A stretch of DNA of 64,000 nucleotides. It comes from Exilibacterium tricleocarpae. GTDB lineage: Bacteria; Pseudomonadota; Gammaproteobacteria; Pseudomonadales; Cellvibrionaceae. Where the stretch lies: NCBI RefSeq assembly GCF_007004655.1, contig NZ_ML660091.1:307514-371513 (forward strand). Direction: 5' to 3'. The position numbers and the translations under genes were made by a program. Shown here in pieces: positions 46,307 through 54,214 of this stretch (within the stretch, counting starts at the first letter, position 1; each line of letters begins with the position of its first letter). A model generated the notes under the pieces. The model searched no databases, was not told the DNA's origin, and saw only the letters and a program-made list of their open reading frames with translations.

Positions 46307-47149
46307 ATGACCCGAGCCAAGACACTTATTTCTGAATCGATCAACGGCCTTTGGGCAGAGCTGAGCACTACCGACCGCAAAGTGGGTCGGGTGCTGCTGG
46401 GCAATTACCCCATGGCGGGGCTGCAGACTCTGGCAGCGGTCTCGGAACAGGCCGGCGTCAGTTCGCCGACCGTGATGCGATTTGTGAAAAAGCTCGGTTT
46501 TGCCGGCTACCCCGAATTTCAAAAAGCCCTGCACCTGGAAATTGCCGACCTCCTCGACAACAAGTTTTCCCCCGGCGCACCGGCCGCATCTGTGCGCCAC
46601 CTTCCCGGCCGCATTACCGGGCTCTGCACACACCTGGTGGATGATATACAGCGCGGCTTCTCGCGACTGCAAGAAGCTGAGTTGGTGGGAGCGGCACGAA
46701 TGCTCGCCGACTTGTCAAACGAGGTATCCCTTATCGGCGGCAGAGTCTCTACCCCCCTGGCCCACGGCATGTACCGGCGCCTAATGCTGCTGCGCCCGGG
46801 GTGCACACCGCTCAGCGCCGATCCGCTGGAACGCACCGAAAAGCTGATGACCACCGGCAGGCGCGATACCCTGGTGGTTTTCGATCCATCGCCCTATGAT
46901 TCGGACCTGGGCGCCTTCACGCGTCTGGCGGCCGAACGCGGCGCCCAGATCATTCTGTTTAGCGATGGCGAAACGCCGCCCGTCGCCAGACAGGCGAAGT
47001 TCGTATTCTCAACGCCGGCGCCATCGGCAGATTACGCCGCTACCGTGGCAATCACCTGCCTGATCGAAGCCCTGCTTGCTGAAACCCAACGATTAATTGG
47101 CCGATCCGCCGACCAGCGCCTGCGCGAGTTGCGGCAGATCTACACCTAA
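46307..47149 (+). CDS. MurR/RpiR family transcriptional regulator
   Basis: A 280-residue protein with an N-terminal HTH (about 15-75; SEQAGVSSPTVMRFVKKLGFAGYPEFQKAL) and a C-terminal SIS domain (about 120-265). RpiR family members sense sugar phosphates, although SIS residues for binding are not clearly identifiable here. It has the TGTAA-N6-TTACA palindrome in its own promoter region and upstream of the TonB receptor gene, so it is the likely local regulator. HexR has a related site, and a distant HexR could bind it instead. Confidence 0.9.
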   Translation: MTRAKTLISESINGLWAELSTTDRKVGRVLLGNYPMAGLQTLAAVSEQAGVSSPTVMRFVKKLGFAGYPEFQKALHLEIADLLDNKFSPGAPAASVRHLPGRITGLCTHLVDDIQRGFSRLQEAELVGAARMLADLSNEVSLIGGRVSTPLAHGMYRRLMLLRPGCTPLSADPLERTEKLMTTGRRDTLVVFDPSPYDSDLGAFTRLAAERGAQIILFSDGETPPVARQAKFVFSTPAPSADYAATVAITCLIEALLAETQRLIGRSADQRLRELRQIYT

Positions 47150-47390
47150 AACCCCGCTCGCGATCGTCTCTGTCCGGCACTCCTCTCGCGCCTCAACCCC
47201 TGTCTGCCCACCCGGTGCTTTGTTCAACCGGCAATTTGTCCCTCTGTTGCTTTGCCTCTCTATCACTCCACACGCCCGTCGCGGGCGCTGTCCGGCTCGC
47301 ACTTTACCCGCCAGCCCGCCCTGAGGGGCACTGACACACCACGGTAACTTTCCAACCGTACCCTTGCGGCTGAGTTTTTTTACGTGATGC

Positions 47391-47406
47391 TGTAATTTTT
47401 ATTACT
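47391..47406. promoter_or_regulatory. Palindromic operator before the TonB receptor gene
   Basis: TGTAATTTTTATTACT has the same TGTAA-N6-TTAC arrangement as the site at 46181-46196 and lies 13 bases before the ATG, against the ribosome-binding site. Occupancy would block both transcription and, if near the start, initiation. Confidence 0.68.
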
Positions 47407-47418
47407 GGGGAGACAAAA

Positions 47419-50034
47419 ATGAAGACTGAGAAATTTAAAAAACAGTGCAATACCAACCTGTCAATAGCGATCTGCAGACCTGGCACATCTGCGGCACTCT
47501 GCGCCCTGGTATTGAGCCTGCCCGCCCCAGATGTCTGGTCACAGACGGACGACCGCGTAGATGAGGAGATCCTGGTCACCGGCACCCGGCTGTCCCAGCG
47601 GCGCGCTATCGAGGCTAAACGCCTGGCCGACGGCATCGTGGATGCCGTTTCCGCCGACGACATCGGCAAACTGCCCGACAAAAATGCCGCCGAAGCGGTG
47701 GACCGGCTGCCCGGCGTCTCCATCAGCATCGACCAGGGCGAGGGGCGGTTCGTATCGATTCGCGGAATCAGCCCCGCGCTCAACAACCTCACCATCAATG
47801 GTGTAACCACAGGTTCGCCGGAAGCTGACGATGGCGGCCGCCTGGCGCCGCTGGATGTCATCGGCGGCGACTTTCTAAAAGCGATCGAGGTGGTGAAGGC
47901 ACAAACCCCGGATATGGACGCCCAGGGCGTAGGCGGCACGATCAATGTGGTGACCGCAGGCCCCTTCGACCAGGAAGAGGTCCTGTTCGGCACCTTTACC
48001 GGGCAATTCGGCTATGAAGACCTATCGAAGGACAGCCCCTATGCCGCCAAGTTTACCCTCGGTGGCCTCGACAGCTCACGCACTTGGGGATGGTTGCTCG
48101 GTGCGTCCTACTCCTACCGGGACTTCGAGTCCCGCGGGGTATTTCAGGACGACTGGCGCGAGGAGACCCTCGACGGGGTCAGCGCACGCCTGCCGGAAAA
48201 CGCCAAGAACAATTTCTATACCCTGGAGCGCATCCGCACCGGCGTCAACGCCCAAGTGGAGTGGCGCCCCACCGACGCCGATCGCTACTACGCGCGCGCC
48301 TTTTTCAGCCGCTTTGAAGAGGAGGAGGTGCGCCAGCGCTACGAGCACTTCTTCAATCGCGATATCACGGCCCTGACCCCCACCGGCGGCACCTCCGGCA
48401 CTAACAATCGCCGCGAACAGGACGCCCGCTACGAGGAGAAAGATAAAGAGTTTTTCAATATCGCCATCGGCGGGGAGAATGCCATCGGTGAGACCTGGCT
48501 GCTCGACTACGTAGCGCAGTACAACCAAAACCGGCAAACAGAGCCAAACCGTCGCTGGGAATTTCGCGGCGACGGCTACGGCCCGGACACCTGGCGCCTG
48601 AACAGTCGCGGCTTCGCGCTGATTCAATCGGGGCCGACGGACGTACTGGACCCCGCGCGGCTGCGCTTTCGCCGGGTGTTACTCCAGGACAATGAGACTG
48701 AGGAAGACGCGCTGATTCTGGGGCTCAACGCACGCCGTCAACTGCCCGCCTTCGGCGACGCCGGCCAGCTTAAATTCGGCGTAAAATACACCGCCACCGA
48801 TCGCACCAATGACGCCGCCAATACCCGCTATAACCTGGGCGACAACGACTGGTTCCTGTCTGACTTTGGTCACTTCGGCGGAGTGCTGGTGAATGATATC
48901 GACGGCGTCGACTTCCCCAACCTGGCGGTAGATATCGGTGCCGCCACGGCGTTTCTAAACGCCAACCGCAACAACACCGCGTTTTTCGAACTCGATGACG
49001 AAGACACGTTCGAAAACGAATTCGAAAACGACTACGATATCACCGAGGACATCAGTGCTGTTTATCTGATGGGTGAATGGGCCTGGGGTGAGCACGAGGT
49101 TATCGCCGGCCTGCGCCTGGAGCACACGGAGGTGGACTCGAAAGGCTTACAACGGGATGCAGACAATCTCACCGCGATTCCCATCTCCCAAAGCGGCAAC
49201 TACACTAACCTGTTGCCGGCCGTCATCTACCGGGTCAATCTGGAGGACGACCTGGTGTTGCGCGCCGCCTGGACCAACACCCTGGGTCGCCCGGACTTCA
49301 ATCAAATCGCCCCCATCTCCTCACTCAGTCGCGAGGGCAGCGAGGGCGCTTTGTTTATCGGCAACCCGGACCTGGAAGCCCGGGAGTCGGCTAATTTCGA
49401 TTTGTCACTCGAGTACTACTTCGCGCAAGATGCGCTTTTATCTCTCGCCGTTTTCTACAAAGATATTGACAACTTTATCGTTGAGCGCAGCGAACAGCGA
49501 CGGGACTTCACCTTCAACGGCGAGCTGTTCGACGAATTTACCGTTACCACCCTGGAAAACGCCACCGCGGCAGAACTTGAGGGGGTGGAGCTGAGTTACC
49601 AGCAACAGTTCGATTTCCTGCCCTCGCCCTGGAGCGGCTTCGGTGTAGCACTGTCTTTCGCGTGGATTGATTCTGAGATCGAAATCGAAGGCCGCGATGA
49701 TAAACTGCCGTTGATTCAGCAGCCCGACTGGACCCGCAGCTATACCCTTTTCTACCAGGCCCACGGCTTTGAGGCGTCGCTATCGCTGGATGAATCCGAC
49801 GCGTTCCTGGCCGACATTCTGGATTCGCGGGAGGAGGACCTGCAACATGGGGAATACGGGCGCCTGGATTTCAAGGCGAGCTATGCGGTTGACGATCGCT
49901 ACTCGGTGTTTTTCGAATGGCAGAATATCAACGACGAGCCCAACACCGAGTTTCAGGGTTTGCGGGAACGGCAGAACACCGGCTATGAAGTGTACGGTCA
50001 GACTTTTTATCTGGGGTTAACAGTCAATTTCTGA
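47419..50034 (+). CDS. TonB-dependent receptor (TonB-Xanth-Caul type)
   Basis: An 871-residue outer-membrane receptor. Signal peptide about 1-41 (ending DVWSQ), TonB box DEEILVTG (about 48-55), plug domain about 60-190 (AEAVDRLPGVSISIDQGEGRFVSIRG is the receptor plug signature), then a 22-strand-type barrel ending YEVYGQTFYLGLTVNF with the terminal Phe. RBS GGGGAGA precedes the ATG. Members of this subfamily take up plant- or algal-type sugars and other complex compounds. The ligand cannot be deduced. Its linked regulator suggests a carbohydrate. Confidence 0.93.
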   Translation: MKTEKFKKQCNTNLSIAICRPGTSAALCALVLSLPAPDVWSQTDDRVDEEILVTGTRLSQRRAIEAKRLADGIVDAVSADDIGKLPDKNAAEAVDRLPGVSISIDQGEGRFVSIRGISPALNNLTINGVTTGSPEADDGGRLAPLDVIGGDFLKAIEVVKAQTPDMDAQGVGGTINVVTAGPFDQEEVLFGTFTGQFGYEDLSKDSPYAAKFTLGGLDSSRTWGWLLGASYSYRDFESRGVFQDDWREETLDGVSARLPENAKNNFYTLERIRTGVNAQVEWRPTDADRYYARAFFSRFEEEEVRQRYEHFFNRDITALTPTGGTSGTNNRREQDARYEEKDKEFFNIAIGGENAIGETWLLDYVAQYNQNRQTEPNRRWEFRGDGYGPDTWRLNSRGFALIQSGPTDVLDPARLRFRRVLLQDNETEEDALILGLNARRQLPAFGDAGQLKFGVKYTATDRTNDAANTRYNLGDNDWFLSDFGHFGGVLVNDIDGVDFPNLAVDIGAATAFLNANRNNTAFFELDDEDTFENEFENDYDITEDISAVYLMGEWAWGEHEVIAGLRLEHTEVDSKGLQRDADNLTAIPISQSGNYTNLLPAVIYRVNLEDDLVLRAAWTNTLGRPDFNQIAPISSLSREGSEGALFIGNPDLEARESANFDLSLEYYFAQDALLSLAVFYKDIDNFIVERSEQRRDFTFNGELFDEFTVTTLENATAAELEGVELSYQQQFDFLPSPWSGFGVALSFAWIDSEIEIEGRDDKLPLIQQPDWTRSYTLFYQAHGFEASLSLDESDAFLADILDSREEDLQHGEYGRLDFKASYAVDDRYSVFFEWQNINDEPNTEFQGLRERQNTGYEVYGQTFYLGLTVNF

Positions 50035-50399
50035 TATCACCCTGGACAGGGGATTTGGCGGGCTTCTCTTTGCAATACCCTGCTAGTGCTTCGACCAGAA
50101 AATGTTTTTATTTCGGCGGCACTTAGGTCTCGATCAGGGGGGGGCGCCTAGCCTATAGCCCTTCGGGACCTTCGCCAGCAGGGATGCTGGCGCAGAGCCC
50201 ACAGGAATGTATTTATCGGGGGGGGGGCTAGCCCGTGTCCCAAAGGGCTAGGCCCGGATCGAGACCGGCCGTTTACGGACACCAAAACCCATTGCAGGTG
50301 AAAAGATTGGCTGGTCAGAGTACTAGAATCATTCAGGCTAGCAACGACATCGATTGCGCAGCCTGATTTTTCAACGAACCTGTTTAATCAGCAGTATGC
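50035..50399. other. Spacer after the TonB receptor gene
   Basis: The 365-base region contains a composite palindromic element (50126-50266) and no ORF before the metallopeptidase remnant. The palindromes may end the receptor transcript. Confidence 0.65.
50126..50266. mobile_element. Composite palindromic element with outer inverted repeats, MITE-like
   Basis: A 141-base unit bounded by perfect 10-base inverted repeats GGTCTCGATC and GATCGAGACC. Inside are two G-tracts (8 and 10 G) and two opposed, related arms (CCTAGCC...GGGAC and GTCCC...GGCTAGG), around CAGGGATGCTGGCGCAGAGCC. That inner motif recalls repeats common in other marine gammaproteobacteria. No transposase is present. A target-site duplication was not found. 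Confidence 0.65.
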
Positions 50400-50790
50400 T
50401 AAAACATAATTCTTTTGATTCTATCCTTAGAAATGGCAGCAACGTACTCAAAACGAACGACGGCTTCGGCGATGTCGCCTGCGATCTGACGCTGCGCCGC
50501 AGCGGCACCGTCAGCACGGGTGACGGCAGCATCGATTGAACACTCCCGGCTTTGTCAAGGCGGTCAATCGTATTAACTGGTGTGGTGGGTTTTCTCCCAA
50601 TATCATCGGCTGCGCACCGGCGCCCGGCAACGGCATACTGGTGGTGCGGTTCACCTCCAGCCTGGAGGGCATTCTCTGGGCACACGAGCACGGGCATACC
50701 CGCGGCCTGCGGCATCGCAACAGTTCAACCGCCGTCATGGCACCGAGCATCGCCAATACTCGCAACGTGCCGTCCCAAGTGCCCGCGTCC
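50400..50790 (+). pseudogene. Metzincin-type metallopeptidase remnant
   Basis: In the frame of 50536-50817 the translation RINWCGGFSPNIIGCAPAPGN and then ILWAHEHGHTRGLRHR shows the zinc motif HExxHxxGxxH. Upstream, in a different frame and before a TGA near 50536, the sequence FGDVACDLTLRRSGTVSTGDG looks like the preceding part of the same protein. So the gene has a frame change and no plausible start. The 3' end runs into the opposite-strand DUF1801 gene, where metallopeptidase similarity stops near 50760. Confidence 0.6.
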
Positions 50791-51021
50791 CTGCAGAATA
50801 CCTTTGGGGTCACTTAACTCCGCACCACGGATAAACCCCAGATTGGCGTGATCCTTACCGCCATATAGATAGACAACCGGCTCCCCTTGCGGGTCTAAAA
50901 ATATGGGCGCGCCCCATTTCATACCTTCTGTGACCTGTGGCAGCGTTGGTTGAACCAGTGCTCGCAGTGCCGCCAGCGTGGTGCGCACCGCCGGATTTCG
51001 GGCGGCGATATAACTGTCCAT
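50725..51021 (-). CDS. DUF1801 domain protein, truncated at the C-terminus
   Basis: A 98-residue protein: NPAVRTTLAALRALVQPTLPQVTEGMKWGAPIFLDPQG and then YGGKDHANLGFIRGAELSDPKGILQG match DUF1801. In the family this is followed by a GTGKxxRHVK segment and more residues; here GRGHLGRHVAS is a poor version and the frame soon ends inside the opposite-strand metallopeptidase remnant. Likely a deletion or recombination junction removed the natural end. The ATG at 51021 is sound. Whether the short product works is unknown. Confidence 0.6.
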   Translation of the reverse strand: MDSYIAARNPAVRTTLAALRALVQPTLPQVTEGMKWGAPIFLDPQGEPVVYLYGGKDHANLGFIRGAELSDPKGILQGRGHLGRHVASIGDARCHDGG

Positions 51022-51175
51022 TGTCTGTGCGGCTTTGCCATGCGTGTCTCGCTTCCTACCTGTTTCGGTACACCGCTATAGTAGGGTTACCAACTGGTGG
51101 CAACTTGACCTGCGTCAATACCCCGCCCTCAATTTCTATCAACATAAGCCTTAAAATCCGCAGCGGGAGAATACA

Positions 51176-51622
51176 ATGGACCGGCAACTGCGCGACCAAA
51201 TCACATCGATTATCACTGATGTAAACGATATGACAATTGCCACAGTCCGGGAGGATGGCTTTCCACAAGCGACAACGGTCAGTTATCTCAGTGAAGGTCT
51301 CACCGTCTATTTTATAACACCGGCAAATAGCCAGAAGGCGCAAAACATCGCGAAAAACAACAAGGTTTCCCTGACCATTAACCGCGAATACAAAAGCTGG
51401 AACGATATCGAGTCACTATCCATGGGCGCCCTGGCGGTCGCCGTTGATGATCCGGCTGAACGCGAAAAAATTGGAACCCTACTGATGGAAAAGTTCCCGC
51501 AGGCAGTGGAGTATGAAATGGGTGATAACCTCGATCTCGTTTTCTTTCGGGTAGAGCCCAAGGTGATTTCACTACTCGATTACAGGAAGGGCTTTGGCCA
51601 TACGGAGCTGGTCAGCTTGTAG
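51176..51622 (+). CDS. Pyridoxamine 5'-phosphate oxidase family protein
   Basis: A 148-residue protein of the split-barrel FMN-binding type: DMTIATVREDGFPQATTVSYL, then VYFITPANSQKAQNIAKNNKVSLTINR, typical of PNPOx-like proteins of unknown substrate rather than PdxH. Many bind FMN, F420 or heme. It is transcribed toward lexA but a 404-base gap with SOS boxes separates them. Confidence 0.85.
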   Translation: MDRQLRDQITSIITDVNDMTIATVREDGFPQATTVSYLSEGLTVYFITPANSQKAQNIAKNNKVSLTINREYKSWNDIESLSMGALAVAVDDPAEREKIGTLLMEKFPQAVEYEMGDNLDLVFFRVEPKVISLLDYRKGFGHTELVSL

Positions 51623-51979
51623 CGGCCTCCTGATTATCCGTTCATCCTGCCGGCGGAAATAAAACGCGATTGATTTTGGCGTCAAGTGTAATGCGATGTC
51701 TTTTGGGGTATCGCTACGATCGCGACACGGGTATACCATTGGGGTAACAACCCGAAACAGCGCCGTCCTGCCCGTTTTCGGAAGGAGTGGGGGCGGGAAA
51801 TTCCTGTCGTACATCCACCAGGCGATCCCTCTCTAGCAATTGATCACCCTAATTTGGCAGAAAGAAGGCGCGACTTTCTGCGGTAACTACTTGATTCATT
51901 GTATTTTTCAGTTCAATGTGGACAAATCTGCCCCAAGGCCTGAGCCCTCCCCCTCACCCAGTACTTGCACTGATCGATT
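51623..51979. other. Intergenic region upstream of lexA
   Basis: About 357 bases between the PNPOx-like gene and the first SOS box. A small hairpin GGGT-AACA-ACCC is at about 51740-51750. No convincing ORF was seen. It holds the PNPOx terminator and upstream lexA promoter elements that I could not place. Confidence 0.5.
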
Positions 51980-51999
51980 TACTGTATATAATCCCAGCT
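51980..51999. promoter_or_regulatory. SOS box 1 (LexA operator)
   Basis: TACTGTATATAATCCCAG has CTG-N10-CAG with the A/T-rich middle of a LexA site. It lies 28-47 bases before the lexA ATG. It overlaps the second box by one base. Confidence 0.9.
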
Positions 52000-52018
52000 A
52001 CTGTATAAAAAAACAGAG
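51999..52018. promoter_or_regulatory. SOS box 2 (LexA operator)
   Basis: TACTGTATAAAAAAACAG again shows CTG-N10-CAG, 19 bases from the first in centre distance, so both lie on nearly the same face of the helix after two turns. It ends 8 bases before the lexA start codon. This paired design is that of an autoregulated lexA gene. Confidence 0.92.
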
Positions 52019-52026
52019 GCAACCCC

Positions 52027-52632
52027 ATGAGCAAGCTTACTGCACGTCAGGAAGAGGTATTGCAGTTGATCAAAAGCAATATCGAGGACACCGGCTACCC
52101 CCCCACTCGCGCCGAAATCGCCAGGGAACTGGGCTTTCGCTCCGCCAATGCCGCCGAGGAACACCTGAAAGCCCTGGCGCGCAAAGGGGCGATCGAAATG
52201 ATCGCCGGGGCCTCCAGGGGCATTCGGCTGCCGGAGCAGTACCACGGCCTGCCTCTCGTCGGACGGGTAGCAGCGGGTAACCCGATTTTGGCGGAGGAGA
52301 ATATCGAGGACTACTGTGATATTCCCAGCAACTTCTTTCATCCCAGCGCCGACTACCTGCTGCGGGTAAAAGGCATGAGTATGAAAGACGCCGGTATTCT
52401 CGACGGCGATCTGCTGGCCGTGCACAAAACCAACCAGGCGCGCAACGGGCAGATCGTGGTGGCCCGTATCGGCGAAGAGGTCACCGTCAAGCGCTTCAAG
52501 CGCGAACGCAATCGTCATCAAGTACAACTCCTGCCGGAAAACCAGGATTTCGACGTGATCGAGGTCGATTTGCGCGACCAGGATTTCAATATCGAGGGTT
52601 TGAGTGTCGGTGTCTTGCGCCAGGGCGTCTGA
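52027..52632 (+). CDS. lexA: LexA repressor
   Basis: A 201-residue SOS repressor with a winged-helix N-terminus ([29 protein letters not shown]) and an S24 autoprotease domain. The cleavage bond is Ala83-Gly84, with Ser118 in GMSM and Lys155 in VTVKRF as catalytic dyad, one position less than in E. coli. The two SOS boxes upstream show autoregulation. SulA follows 29 bases later and is presumably in the same transcript. Confidence 0.98.
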   Translation: MSKLTARQEEVLQLIKSNIEDTGYPPTRAEIARELGFRSANAAEEHLKALARKGAIEMIAGASRGIRLPEQYHGLPLVGRVAAGNPILAEENIEDYCDIPSNFFHPSADYLLRVKGMSMKDAGILDGDLLAVHKTNQARNGQIVVARIGEEVTVKRFKRERNRHQVQLLPENQDFDVIEVDLRDQDFNIEGLSVGVLRQGV

Positions 52633-52661
52633 TACTCCCGACTGATTTGGAGTGAATTCCC

Positions 52662-53087
52662 ATGCGTTATGGAGCAACTGCAACCGCCACCGCTTATCAG
52701 CAGCCGCGGCGGCCCCAGCCCGCGCCAACCCCCAGCGGCGTCACCGAAGTGGTCCTGTCCGGCGAGAGTCCGGCACAATTACAGCTGATACTGCCGATGC
52801 TCGCCCATATGAGCCATCTCGACGATTACCGCTGGATTACCTGGATCGGCGACCACCGGCTCGACCGGCGTCAGCTCGACGCTTATGGCGTCGACAGTCG
52901 CAAACTCAGGCTGGTTTACCCGCCTCGAGCGGAAGACGTGCTCTGGATCACCTGGGATGCCCTGGCGGCCGGCAACAGCCACACTGTTATTGCCAGTCCC
53001 GGTAAAATCAGCGAGGCCCACTTTCGCAGACTGGATGAGGCAGCCGAGCGCGGCGATGCCAGAGGGATCATGCTGCGGTTGCGGTAA
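52662..53087 (+). CDS. sulA: SulA-like cell division inhibitor
   Basis: A 141-residue protein with the SulA core (VTEVVLSGESPAQLQLILPMLAHMS, YRWITWIGDHRLDRRQLDAYGVDSRKLRLVYP, NSHTVIASPGKISEAHFRRLDEAAERG). SulA blocks FtsZ assembly during DNA damage. The N-terminal 25 residues are low-complexity. With lexA it forms the expected SOS operon; no separate SOS box is present in the 29-base gap. Confidence 0.88.
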   Translation: MRYGATATATAYQQPRRPQPAPTPSGVTEVVLSGESPAQLQLILPMLAHMSHLDDYRWITWIGDHRLDRRQLDAYGVDSRKLRLVYPPRAEDVLWITWDALAAGNSHTVIASPGKISEAHFRRLDEAAERGDARGIMLRLR

Positions 53088-53261
53088 GGACTGCAATGGT
53101 TGGCACAGTACTGACTGATGCGACGGCAAATGTAGATCGGGTCCCCGCCGGAACGGAATAAAATACGCCGCCACCGGGGCTCGTCGAGGAGCAGACAAGG
53201 GGCAGAGAGAAAATATTGGGGTAATAAAAAAGCGCTATAAGACTACTGAGGCGTCACAACG

Positions 53262-53519
53262 TCAGTGGATGGTCTGCGTATCACTGTCACTATCAACTTC
53301 AAATTCAATCGTCGATTCGTCGCGCTCGGCCATTTCACTGGCCGCTTCCAGACCGGCCTCGATCATGGCCTTGGCGACTTCAAACTTGGATTCACGAAGA
53401 AAATAAAGAGATTCCTGAGAGAAACGTATACAGACTACCGGCTCGCCTTCTTCCCCGGCGCGCTGTAACGCGATATCGCCGTTGGGCAACTCGATGATTT
53501 CAAACAAAGAAGACGGCAT
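53262..53519 (-). CDS. Conserved small acidic protein
   Basis: An 85-residue protein, FEIIELPNGDIALQRAGEEGEPVVCIRFSQESLYFL, with an acidic tail (ESTIEFEVDSDSD). It resembles the small gene at this place in Pseudomonas (PA3009). No known domain, signal or membrane segment. Function unknown. The ATG at 53519 fits. Confidence 0.78.
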   Translation of the reverse strand: MPSSLFEIIELPNGDIALQRAGEEGEPVVCIRFSQESLYFLRESKFEVAKAMIEAGLEAASEMAERDESTIEFEVDSDSDTQTIH

Positions 53520-53651
53520 ATAAACTCCACGCAGAGGTCCGACAATACGCTATGCGGGACCTTTTCGATACCTCTGGCGCGGTATTTTACCATTGAATGC
53601 CTGCGGGCGACAGCGCCTTGGACGACGACTGAAAGCGGGGATCTGAAGACG

Positions 53652-54155
53652 TCAATATTCCGCCATTCCCTGACGCTGGCGCTCTAACAATTCTTTCATC
53701 GCTGCCAGGCAGTGACGCAATTGCGCTACTTCGGGTGGGGCCCGATCTAAATTTACTGACGCAATGGTCTTTATTGCACCGGTCGTCACCGCAGGCGATG
53801 ATTCACTCCCAGGTATCAGCTCGCGCTGCCAGCGGGTTAAATCGGCAAGCCAGGAGCCCTCGGTCGCGGCCAGCGTCTGTAGCTCATGTGCCTCCGCAGC
53901 GGCCAGGGAAGCCCTGTCCAGTTGCACAAGCAGGCCCTCCAGCGTCGGTACCGGTTCCCTGATGCGGTAGTTGCCGGCAATCTCGTGCCAATACAACTGG
54001 AGCGCCAGCCACAGTTGCAACACGGCTGCATTGAGCGCCGCCTCGATGTGCAGCCCCTGGTCCGGCGGCGTTGCAGCGGCACGGTCGACGGCATCCAGTT
54101 GCACTTTGACATAGGCCAGCGCGCGGTTTACCCGCGGCAGATAGGGATTTGACAT
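53652..54155 (-). CDS. DUF6586 family protein
   Basis: A 167-residue soluble, mainly helical protein (NPYLPRVNRALAYVKVQLDAV, LNAAVLQLWLALQLYWHEIAGNYR). Start: ATG at 54155 with GGAGG upstream; the open frame reaches 54194. It matches the position of PA3010 in Pseudomonas, between the SulA/PA3009-like genes and topA. Function unknown. Confidence 0.8.
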   Translation of the reverse strand: MSNPYLPRVNRALAYVKVQLDAVDRAAATPPDQGLHIEAALNAAVLQLWLALQLYWHEIAGNYRIREPVPTLEGLLVQLDRASLAAAEAHELQTLAATEGSWLADLTRWQRELIPGSESSPAVTTGAIKTIASVNLDRAPPEVAQLRHCLAAMKELLERQRQGMAEY

Positions 54156-54214
54156 AGGTTCGCTACCTCCGACCCCGGTGCCTGACGCCAGCACAGCGCC
54201 CCGGCTTCAAGCAT

